Assembly: GCF_014650875.1 (NCBI RefSeq)
Contig: NZ_BMVU01000001.1
Coordinates: forward strand, 186,001 to 250,000
From: Streptomyces minutiscleroticus
Lineage (GTDB): Bacteria; Actinomycetota; Actinomycetes; Streptomycetales; Streptomycetaceae
Direction: 5' to 3'
DNA: 64,000 nucleotides
Positions 26,708 to 36,800 of the stretch are shown here, in pieces. Below the pieces are notes generated by a model. It was not told where the DNA came from. It saw only the letters and a program-made list of their open reading frames with translations, and ran no database searches. How positions within the stretch are numbered: position 1 is the first letter of the stretch; every line of letters starts with the position of its first letter. Both the position numbers and the translations under genes were made by a program.

Positions 26708-28642
26708 TCAGGCCTCGCCCACCGCCGTCAGCAGCGCCAGCGGGGCCGCCGCCGAGCGGGACTCGCGGACGCAGGCGTGCGGGTAGGGCACCGGCTCGCC
26801 GTGGCCGGCGCGGTCGTAGCCGGCGAGGACCTCCGGCAGCCGGTGGCCGGTCGCGGTCGCCGCGTCGACCAGGGCGTGCGCGACCGCGCGGGCCTCGTCG
26901 TGCAGTCCGTAGCGGGCCAGGCCGAGGGCGATCAGCGCGTTGTCGTGCGGCCAGACCGAGCCCCGGTGGTACGACAGCGGGTGGTACGCCGCCTGGCCCG
27001 CGGCCAGCGTGCGCACGCCCCAGCCGGAGAAGAAGTCGGGCTCCAGGAGCCTGCGGCCGACCAGTTCGCCGTACTCCTTGTCGAGCAGCCCCGACCACAG
27101 CAGGTGCCCGGCGTCGGAGGCCAGCGCGTCCACGTGGCGGCCCTCGCCGTCGAGCGCGAGCGCCGGGAAGGCCCGGTCGTGCATCCAGAAGTCCCGCTGG
27201 AAGCGGTCGCGCAGGTCGGCCGCCGCCTGTTCGAGCAGCGCCGCGTACACCTCGTCGGTCCAGACCGCGCGGGCGAGCTGGGCGGTGCGGCGCAGCGCGT
27301 CGTAGGCGTAGCCCTGCGCGCCCGCCGCCATCACCGGGCCCGACGGGCGGCTCCCGTCGGCGCCGCAGATCGCGCCGGGGGAGTCCTTCCAGTTCTGGTT
27401 GGCGAGGCCGCCCTCGTCGGCGCGGTAGACGAGGTAGCCGCGCGAGGTGAGCCCGCCGTGGTCCAGCATCCAGCCGACCGCCGCCCGGGCGTGCGGTTCG
27501 AGCCGCCGGGCCAGGGCCAGGTCCCCGGTCCGCTCGACGTACGCCCCGAGCAGCACCAGGAACAGCGGCGTCGCGTCCACGGAGCCGTAGTAGCGCCCGT
27601 AGGGCACCTGCCCGAAGTGGGCCAGCTCGCCGTGGCGCACCTCGTGCACGATCTTGCCGGGCTGGGCCACCGCGCCCGCGCCGGTCTCCACGGCCTGCGT
27701 CGCGGCCAGCGCCAGGAGCGTGGACGCCGCCGGCTCGGGGCGGTAGGGGAGCGCGAAGAGGGAGGCGATCAGGGCGTCGCGGCCCAGCAGCGTCAGGAAC
27801 CAGGGCACCCCGGCGGCCGGGACGCGCAGCTCCTCGCCGTCCGGGCCCGCCGCCGCGATCTGCAGGACGGCCAGGTCGGACAGGCCCTGCGCGCAGGCGG
27901 CGGCCAGCGCGGGCCAGGCCGCGGGGAAGGGCACGCCGCGCGCCAGCTCCGCCGACGCCTCCTGCTGCCGCTCGCGCACGGCGGCCGGGGAGCGGGGCGC
28001 CTCGGGCTCCCGGGCGCCGTGCGGGCGGGCCGAGACCCTCAGGGCCAGCTCGGCGGAGCTGTGCGGCGCCAGCTCCAGGGTCCACACCAGGCGCCGGGCG
28101 CCGGTGCCGGTCTCCTCCACGCCGTCCGGGGCGGGCTCGGCGGTCACGGTGGTGCGGGAGCGCCACTCGCCGCGCTGGTAGGTGAAGCGCACCCCGTCGT
28201 CCAGCACCTCGCGGCCGCGCACGGCGCCAATCTTGGTGTAGGTGCGGTGGTCGGAGCGCAGCTCGAACTGGTCCGTGAAGTCCGCGTCGGCGGTCACCGC
28301 GATGCGCACGACCGTCGGCACCGGGCGGTTGCTCGTCACCCGCAAGGACTCCACCAGCACGCCCTCGGCGACGGCCTGCTCGCGGAAGAGCGTGTACGCG
28401 GGCGGCTCCTGGCGGCCGCCGCGCGGCACCAGGACGCAGCGCGCGGTGTCCCCGTCCGCGACGGGCGCGAGTGTCTCGGGCACCGCCCCGTCCACGGTGA
28501 GCTGCCAGCGGCTCAGGTGCCGGGCGTCGCGCACGAACAGCCCGTCCGGCGCGCTGCCGCCGCGTACGCCGCTGACGTCCCCGCCGTCGCCCACCGCCGC
28601 GAACGTCCCACCGTGCACGAGCAGGTGATGCCGCTCCGTCAT
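26708..28642 (-). CDS. Amylo-alpha-1,6-glucosidase / glycogen debranching-like protein
   Basis: A 644-aa protein with an N-terminal beta-rich domain (MTERHHLLVHGGTFAAVGDGGDV, GLFVRDARHLSRWQLTVDG; GDE_N_bis type) and a C-terminal (alpha/alpha)6 barrel containing WFLTLLGRDALIASL, YYGSVDATPLFLVLLG, GLANQNWKDSPGAIC and YHRGSVWPHDNALIA. This family (MGH1/GH63-like debranching enzymes) cleaves alpha-linked glucans or related oligosaccharides; the exact substrate is uncertain. There is no signal peptide. It lies 110 nt downstream of another clan-related glycosidase on the same strand, divergent from a ROK regulator. The ATG at 28642 is preceded by GGGAGGGGAA. Confidence 0.85.
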   Translation of the reverse strand: MTERHHLLVHGGTFAAVGDGGDVSGVRGGSAPDGLFVRDARHLSRWQLTVDGAVPETLAPVADGDTARCVLVPRGGRQEPPAYTLFREQAVAEGVLVESLRVTSNRPVPTVVRIAVTADADFTDQFELRSDHRTYTKIGAVRGREVLDDGVRFTYQRGEWRSRTTVTAEPAPDGVEETGTGARRLVWTLELAPHSSAELALRVSARPHGAREPEAPRSPAAVRERQQEASAELARGVPFPAAWPALAAACAQGLSDLAVLQIAAAGPDGEELRVPAAGVPWFLTLLGRDALIASLFALPYRPEPAASTLLALAATQAVETGAGAVAQPGKIVHEVRHGELAHFGQVPYGRYYGSVDATPLFLVLLGAYVERTGDLALARRLEPHARAAVGWMLDHGGLTSRGYLVYRADEGGLANQNWKDSPGAICGADGSRPSGPVMAAGAQGYAYDALRRTAQLARAVWTDEVYAALLEQAAADLRDRFQRDFWMHDRAFPALALDGEGRHVDALASDAGHLLWSGLLDKEYGELVGRRLLEPDFFSGWGVRTLAAGQAAYHPLSYHRGSVWPHDNALIALGLARYGLHDEARAVAHALVDAATATGHRLPEVLAGYDRAGHGEPVPYPHACVRESRSAAAPLALLTAVGEA

Positions 28643-28752
28643 CCCCGTTCCCCTCCCTCGGCGTCTGCGCGCCCGGTCGTCGTCGTCCGCTTCGTGTGAT
28701 GCGCCGCGTGTCGTACGTCCCCATGCCGTGCTGCCGTGCCGTGTGCTCCGCG

Positions 28753-30459
28753 TCACGCGCTCCGTGCGGCGCCGGACGCGTCCCGCTCCGGCCGGGGCAG
28801 GCCGTCCGCGCAGTCGTGCAGCAGGTCCAGCGTCAGCGCGGCCGTCCAGCTGAAGTCGCGCGCGCCGCACCCCTCGCCGGTGTACGGGTCGACGTACTCC
28901 GCGAAACCGGACTCCCCGGCGGCGTCGAGCAGCGCCGCCCGCAGCGCGTCCGCGCACGCCTGCTCGCCGTGCGCGCGCAGGCCGCGCTCCAGCAGCCAGT
29001 TGGTGTTGAACCACGCCGGGCCCCGCCAGTACCGGTGCGGGTCGAAGGCGTGCCCGGTCAGGTCGTAGCTCGGCGCCAGGCGGGTCGCCGCGCCGAGGCC
29101 GAAGTGCGGGCCGCCGGCGGTGCGGACCAGGGCGGCGGCGACGTCGGCGGGCAGGCCGGGCAGCACCAGCGGGATCAGTCCGGCGACGCTCCGCTCGGCG
29201 ACGAGCGCGCCGGGCGGGGAGGCCGTCGGGGAGCCCGCGGACGGGCCGGCCGCCGGGTCCGCCGCCGCGCCGTCGGCCGGTGTGCGCTGTCCGGGCAGCA
29301 GGGGGGCGCCGCTCCCCGGGTGCCGCCCCGGGCGGGCCGTGCCGCGCCCGGGCGCCGCGGGCACGTCGTCGGCAGCGGTGCGCTGCCCCGGCAGCCCGAC
29401 CCCGGTCCGCGCCTCGCCCCGGACCTCGCCGCCCCGCAGGTCGCGGCAGAGGAACAGCCCCTCGGCCGGGTCCCACAGACGGTCGACCAGGGCCTGGGTC
29501 AGCCGCTCGGCCCGGGCGGCGCGGGCCCGGGCCGGGACGCCGATCTCCCGGGCGATCCGGGCGAGGGCGTGCTCGGAGGCGATCAGCAGCGCGTTGAACG
29601 CCGGGTCCTCCACCGCGAAGTCGCTCTCCCCGTCGGCGTACCCGCGGTCGCGGTAGTCCGCGGCCAGCCGCACGTACCGCCCGTAGTCCAGGTCCGTCGG
29701 GCGGTCCTGGGCCGCCCCGTGGTCGAGGTCCGCGCGCCGGAAGGTGCGCGGCTCGGCCGGAACGATTCGGCTCAGCGGCACGTCCCACGCGGGGCTGTTG
29801 TCCATGCCCTGCTCCCAGGGGTGGACCACGGCGGCGAGGCCCCCGCCGCCCAGGTCCCGACGGTGCAGCAGATAGCGGTGCCAGGCCGCGAGGCGGGGGT
29901 AGAGCCGGGGCAGGAAGGAGCGCGTCCGCGACAGGCCGGGGTCGGAGGTGTGCACCAGCCACGCGGCGAGCGCGTGCACGGGTGGCTGCACGATGCCGGA
30001 CGTCTGTACGGTGCGCGGGGCGCCCGCCGCGGCTCCCGCGGTGGACGAGCGCCAGAAGTCGGGGCTCGGGAAGTAGGCGTCCAGCGGCACGGAGGGGTTG
30101 AACACGATGTGCGGAACGCGGCCGTCGTCCCACTGCGCGCCGAGCAGCGTCTCCAGCTCCACCTGGGCCCGCAGCGGCGACAGGTGCCGCAGTCCGATCG
30201 CGATGAACGCCGAGTCCCACGACCACTGGTGCGGGTACAGGCCGCGTGAGGGGACCGTGGACGTGCCGGTCCAGTTACCGAGCAGTACGCGGGACGCCCG
30301 GGCGTGCAGGGAACCGGATCCCGTCACGGTGGCCGGATCGTATGCGACCGCCTGGGCGGGAACGAGCGCGCCGTGGCCGGGGACGGGGGGAGGGACGGGG
30401 TGGCGAGAGGGCCGGGACTGCCCGGTGCGGCGGGCGGTGAGCTGGGTCGAGCGGTCCAC
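28753..30459 (-). CDS. MGH1/GH63-like glycoside hydrolase with low-complexity insert
   Basis: A 568-aa (alpha/alpha)6-barrel glycosidase resembling mannosylglycerate hydrolase and GH63 glucosidases. Visible motifs are LYPHQWSWDSAFIAIGL (catalytic-region Asp), VHPWEQGMDNSPAWD, HRYWRGPAWFNTNWLLERGL and GARDFSWTAALTLDLL. A roughly 75-residue Pro/Gly/Ala-rich segment (residues about 345-420, containing LPGQRTAAD and LPGQRTPAD) interrupts the barrel and is likely a disordered loop. GTG 30459 has GGGGAG about 7 nt upstream. It is the first gene of a two-gene operon divergent from a ROK repressor, which probably controls it. No signal peptide, so it acts in the cytoplasm. Confidence 0.82.
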   Translation of the reverse strand: MDRSTQLTARRTGQSRPSRHPVPPPVPGHGALVPAQAVAYDPATVTGSGSLHARASRVLLGNWTGTSTVPSRGLYPHQWSWDSAFIAIGLRHLSPLRAQVELETLLGAQWDDGRVPHIVFNPSVPLDAYFPSPDFWRSSTAGAAAGAPRTVQTSGIVQPPVHALAAWLVHTSDPGLSRTRSFLPRLYPRLAAWHRYLLHRRDLGGGGLAAVVHPWEQGMDNSPAWDVPLSRIVPAEPRTFRRADLDHGAAQDRPTDLDYGRYVRLAADYRDRGYADGESDFAVEDPAFNALLIASEHALARIAREIGVPARARAARAERLTQALVDRLWDPAEGLFLCRDLRGGEVRGEARTGVGLPGQRTAADDVPAAPGRGTARPGRHPGSGAPLLPGQRTPADGAAADPAAGPSAGSPTASPPGALVAERSVAGLIPLVLPGLPADVAAALVRTAGGPHFGLGAATRLAPSYDLTGHAFDPHRYWRGPAWFNTNWLLERGLRAHGEQACADALRAALLDAAGESGFAEYVDPYTGEGCGARDFSWTAALTLDLLHDCADGLPRPERDASGAARSA

Positions 30460-30579
30460 TCAGGTCTCCCCGGAAGAGATGCGGCCGACCGGTTCTGCCG
30501 GTTAAGCCCTAGGGTTACGTCTATTTAACACGCAAAACTCAATATGTAATGCAGAGTTGAGGAAAGCAAGGGGGTGTGC
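30460..30579. promoter_or_regulatory. Divergent promoter region of the glycosidase/ROK locus
   Basis: This A/T-rich 120-bp gap contains AACTC (about 30535-30539) and GAGTT (30554-30558) as an inverted pair flanking TAATG, and poly-A/T tracts around 30520-30550. A ROK operator is expected here, but I cannot define it precisely. Confidence 0.4.
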
Positions 30580-31797
30580 ATGGCCGGACGGGCCGGAAGG
30601 ACCGGCAGCCGGGCGGGCGCCGGAGAGCTGCTCGCACTGGTCCGCAGCGGACGGGCCACGACGCGCGGCGCGCTGCAGCAGGCGACGGGGCTGTCCCGGG
30701 CCACGGTCGGTCAGCGGCTCGACCGCCTCTTCCGCGCGGGCTGGCTGCGCGAGGGGGCGGGCGGCCCGGTGGACTCGCCGCTGGGCGGGCGCCCCTCCGT
30801 CACGCTGGAGTTCGACGACGCCCACGCGGTCGTCCTCGCCGCCGACCTGGACACCCGGCACGCGCGCGCCGCGGTCCTCTCCCTCGCCGGCGACCTGCTC
30901 GTCGAGCACTCGGGGGCGCTGCGCGTCGAGGACGGCCCGGACGCGGTCCTCGGCGAGCTGGGGCACTGGTTCGGGCGGCTGCTGGAGAAGTCGGGCCGGC
31001 CGGCGGACGAGGTGTGCGGCATCGGGCTCGCGGTGCCGGGCCCGGTGGACACCGGCACCGGCCGGGTCGTGCAGCCGCCGATCATGCCCGGCTGGGACGG
31101 CTACGACATAAGAGGCCGCCTCACCCGTGCCTTCACCGAGCACACGGGCGCCGCCGGCGTCCCGGTCCTCGTCGACAACGACGCCAACCTCATGGCGTAC
31201 GGCGAACAGCGCGCCGGCTACCCGGACTGCCCGGCGTTCGTGCTGGTCAAGGTGTCCACGGGCATCGGCGCGGGCGTCGTCGTGGACGGCGGGGTCTACC
31301 GGGGCCTGGACGGGGGAGCGGGGGACATCGGGCACGTGCGGGTGGCGCGGGGCGCGGACGCGCAGTGCCGGTGCGGGGCGTACGGCTGCCTGGCCGCGGT
31401 CGCCGGCGGCGGTGCCGTGGCGCGGCGGCTCGCCGCGTCCGGGGTGCCGGCCGCGTCCGGCTCGGACGTGCGCGACCTGCTCGACGCCGGTCACCCGGAG
31501 GCCGCCGCGCTGGCCCGGGAGGCCGGGCGGCACGTCGGCGAGGTGCTGGCGACCGTGGTGACGCTGCTGAACCCCGGCGTGCTGATGATCGCCGGGGACC
31601 TGGCCGGGACGCCGTTCCTGACCGGGGTGCGCGAGCTGCTCTACCAGCGGGCGCTGCCGCGCTCCACCGCCCGCCTGGAGGTCGTGACCTCGCGGCTCGG
31701 CGAGCGGGCGGGACTGGTCGGGGCGGGCGCGCTGGTCGTGGAGCACCTGTACGCGCCCGAGCGGGCCGAGGAGCGGCTGCTGGCCCTGGGCGTGTGA
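30580..31797 (+). CDS. ROK family transcriptional repressor
   Basis: A 405-aa ROK protein: an N-terminal winged helix (ELLALVRSGRATTRGALQQATGLSRATVGQRLDRL) followed by a sugar-kinase-like fold with DNDANLMAYGE and the zinc-site region CRCGAYGCLAA. In ROK kinases and repressors this motif usually ends GCxE; here Glu is Ala, which fits a regulator rather than a kinase. Such proteins bind sugars and repress catabolic genes, here most likely the divergent glycosidase pair. ATG 30580 follows AAGGGGG; GTG 30574 with GAGGAAAG is nearly as good. A strong terminator follows 127 nt downstream. Confidence 0.88.
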   Translation: MAGRAGRTGSRAGAGELLALVRSGRATTRGALQQATGLSRATVGQRLDRLFRAGWLREGAGGPVDSPLGGRPSVTLEFDDAHAVVLAADLDTRHARAAVLSLAGDLLVEHSGALRVEDGPDAVLGELGHWFGRLLEKSGRPADEVCGIGLAVPGPVDTGTGRVVQPPIMPGWDGYDIRGRLTRAFTEHTGAAGVPVLVDNDANLMAYGEQRAGYPDCPAFVLVKVSTGIGAGVVVDGGVYRGLDGGAGDIGHVRVARGADAQCRCGAYGCLAAVAGGGAVARRLAASGVPAASGSDVRDLLDAGHPEAAALAREAGRHVGEVLATVVTLLNPGVLMIAGDLAGTPFLTGVRELLYQRALPRSTARLEVVTSRLGERAGLVGAGALVVEHLYAPERAEERLLALGV

Positions 31798-31924
31798 CGT
31801 CCCCGTCACGGCCGGGCGCGCGGTCCGAATGGTGGACCTCGGGGGGCGCACTACGGCGTGATTCTCGCCACCCTTGATAAACCTTGCGCTCAGATGAGCA
31901 GGGCGCGGGCGGCTGCACTTCCTC

Positions 31925-31957
31925 AAGGGGTGGCACTCAGTGCCACCCCTTTGTTGT
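31925..31957 (+). terminator. Intrinsic terminator after the ROK gene
   Basis: AAGGGGTGGCACT pairs perfectly with AGTGCCACCCCTT (13 bp) around a single C, followed by TGTTGTT. Confidence 0.85.
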
Positions 31958-32152
31958 TCACGCATCAAACTCAAGCGTATCTGCAGCCGCTCACATGAGC
32001 ATTCATCACGGTCTACGGGCGTTGACTCGTTCAAGAGGTGAACGCGTGATCGGCCATGGCCTTGCCAAGCCATTACTTTCGATCTGTTGGCGCACGCCCG
32101 GTTACAGCCGTATGACGTGTAAGCAGACCTCCTCAGACGCCTTGGATCTGGG

Positions 32153-32158
32153 TATGTT
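32153..32158 (+). promoter_or_regulatory. Probable PPDK promoter -10
   Basis: TATGTT at 32153-32158 within TTGGATCTGGGTATGTTCC. The start would be near 32165, about 40 nt before the GTG. Confidence 0.4.
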
Positions 32159-32203
32159 CCTCGCCGTCAGGGCAGCCACCGCGTCCTCGAGGAGTCGAGA
32201 CCC

Positions 32204-34933
<2,730 letters not shown>

Positions 34934-35018
34934 CCCTCCGGGGCGCGCAAGTTCCGGAGCCGTTGTCCGTCACCTGAACACCCTCACCGATCGGCAACGG
35001 TTCCGGACCGCGGAAAGG

Positions 35019-35052
35019 AGAGGGCGGCACCCGTGCGGGGGTGCCGCCCTCT
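35019..35052 (+). terminator. PPDK terminator
   Basis: AGAGGGCGGCACCC and GGGTGCCGCCCTCT form a perfect 14-bp stem with a 6-nt loop, 85 nt after the PPDK stop. Confidence 0.75.
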
Positions 35053-35198
35053 CGTGCGCTTCCGCCGCTTTTACGGCCCTTCGTGCCCAGGACCGTGACG
35101 GGCCTCTCACGGTCGTCCCGCACGATCTCCGCGTGGCTGGTCATACGCAGGGAAAGGTACGCCCCTGTCGGAGCCTCGGGTACGAAAGTGATGGGTGC

Positions 35199-36416
35199 AT
35201 GAAGAGAACGGAGTACGCGGCACCGGAGGCCGGTGCGGTCACGGACCGGACGGACGGCGGGACGACGCCCGCGGCGTCGGCGCGGACCGTCGGCGAGGCG
35301 CGGACGGGTGCCGCGGCCGGCCCGGCCGCGGCACCCGTCCGTGGCGGTCGGCTCGCCGCGCTGGACGGACTGCGGTTCCTGGCGGCGCTGGCGGTGGTGC
35401 TCTTCCACTTCGTCGGGCAGGCCCCCGGAACGATGCGGTCCATCTGGGGCCGCCCCTACCAGGAGATCTTCCCCGAGGCGCACGCCTACTTCGCCTACGG
35501 ACGGCTGGGCGTGGACCTGTTCTTCCTGATCAGCGGCTTCGCCATCTGCATGAGCGCATGGGGGCGCACCCCGCGGGACTTCTTCATATCCCGCGTCACC
35601 CGTCTGTACCCGATGTACTGGGTGGCGATCGCGGTGTCGGCGAGCGTCATCTGCCTGTTCGACACCCCGTTCGGGCGCCTCGAACCGTGGGTGCTGTTCG
35701 CCAACCTCACCATGCTGCAGACCCCGCTCGGCGTGGACAACCTGGACTCGGTGTACTGGACGCTGTGGCCGGAGCTCTGCTTCTACCTCACCTTCGCGGT
35801 CGTGGTGTGGAAGGGGCTCACCTACCAGCGCGTGGTGATCTTCTGCGGACTGTGGACGGTCGCCGCGGTGCTGGCGCCGACGGCCGACCTGCCGCTGCTC
35901 ACGCTGCTGACCAACCCGGTGTCCGCCCCGTACTTCATCGCGGGCATGGCCTTCCACCTCATGCACCGCTTCCGGCCGACGCCGCTGCTGTGGGGCATCG
36001 TGACCATGTCGTGGCTGCTGGCCCAGTACTTCCTGCTGACGCCGCACGGCGGTCGGAACAACTGGGACAACTGGGCGCCGGGGCGTGGCTGGCTGGTCCT
36101 GGTGATCACGGTGTTCTTCGTGCTGGTCGCCGCCATCGCGCTCGGCTGGACCCGCCGGATCCGCTGGCGCCGGCTGACGGTGGCGGGCACGCTGACCTTC
36201 CCGCTGTACCTGCTGCACGACGTGATCGGGATGACCGTGGCGCAGCGGTACGGGGACCGGACCGACCCGTGGGTGCTGGTCGGGGTCACGGTGGCGGTCC
36301 TGGTCGTCCTGTCGTACGTGGTGCAGCGTTTCGTCGAGCGTCCGATCGCGATGGCCGTGCGGCGCCGGCTGAGCAGCGCCGAGTTCTGCCCGGGACCGTC
36401 GGCGCCCCGCCGCTGA
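35199..36416 (+). CDS. Membrane acyltransferase (acyltransferase 3 / OafA-like)
   Basis: A 405-aa integral membrane O-acyltransferase with about ten hydrophobic helices. It shows the family N-terminal RLAALDGLRFLAALAVVLFHF with the active-site histidine in LFHF, then GRLGVDLFFLISGFAI and FFISRVTRLYPMYWVAI. Such enzymes transfer acetyl or other acyl groups to exopolysaccharide, wall sugars or antibiotics at the membrane. The first 45 residues are hydrophilic and alanine-rich. ATG 35199 has only a weak ribosome-binding site. It is convergent to nirD, with 30 nt between the stops. The acceptor is unknown. Confidence 0.88.
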   Translation: MKRTEYAAPEAGAVTDRTDGGTTPAASARTVGEARTGAAAGPAAAPVRGGRLAALDGLRFLAALAVVLFHFVGQAPGTMRSIWGRPYQEIFPEAHAYFAYGRLGVDLFFLISGFAICMSAWGRTPRDFFISRVTRLYPMYWVAIAVSASVICLFDTPFGRLEPWVLFANLTMLQTPLGVDNLDSVYWTLWPELCFYLTFAVVVWKGLTYQRVVIFCGLWTVAAVLAPTADLPLLTLLTNPVSAPYFIAGMAFHLMHRFRPTPLLWGIVTMSWLLAQYFLLTPHGGRNNWDNWAPGRGWLVLVITVFFVLVAAIALGWTRRIRWRRLTVAGTLTFPLYLLHDVIGMTVAQRYGDRTDPWVLVGVTVAVLVVLSYVVQRFVERPIAMAVRRRLSSAEFCPGPSAPRR

Positions 36417-36446
36417 GCGGAGGACGGCGGGCCCGGGAGCCCGGCC

Positions 36447-36800
36447 TCACGCGGCCGTGCGTACCTCGTACGTCGCCACCCGCACCGACTCGTCGTCCAG
36501 GCACTGCCCGGACGACAGGTCGAAGCGCTGCTTGAGCAGGGGCGAGGCGACGAAGGGGCGGCCCTGGTGGGTGCCGGTCAGGCCGCGCGAGAGGACGGCC
36601 GCGCCGCTGAACGGGTCGCGGTTGTCGATCGCGTACAGCCGGCCCGCGCGGTCCAGGAACAGGGCCGCCTGACGGCCGTCCGGGAGCAGGGCCGCCACGC
36701 CGCGGCCGGGCAGCAGCCGGCCGAGGTCGCAGACCGTGAACCAGTCGTCCGCGAGCCGGAGCTGCACCATCAGGTCGGTCGTCTCGGGTGCCAGGGTCAT
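36447..36800 (-). CDS. nirD: Nitrite reductase small subunit NirD
   Basis: A 117-aa Rieske-like protein of the NirD type (VCDLGRLLPGRGVAALLPDGRQAALFLDRAGRLYAIDNRDPFSGAAVLSRGLTG). As normal for NirD, the Rieske cysteines are absent. It is the small subunit of the NADH-dependent assimilatory nitrite reductase. Its ATG overlaps the nirB stop (ATGA), which couples the two subunits. Confidence 0.93.
   Translation of the reverse strand: MTLAPETTDLMVQLRLADDWFTVCDLGRLLPGRGVAALLPDGRQAALFLDRAGRLYAIDNRDPFSGAAVLSRGLTGTHQGRPFVASPLLKQRFDLSSGQCLDDESVRVATYEVRTAA

Larger units (their letters stand above)
31798..32203. other. Long upstream region of the PPDK gene
   Basis: 406 bases without a gene. It holds the ROK terminator (31925-31955), an A/T-richer stretch, and a probable PPDK promoter near 32129-32158. 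No upstream open frame with a ribosome-binding site was seen. Confidence 0.6.
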
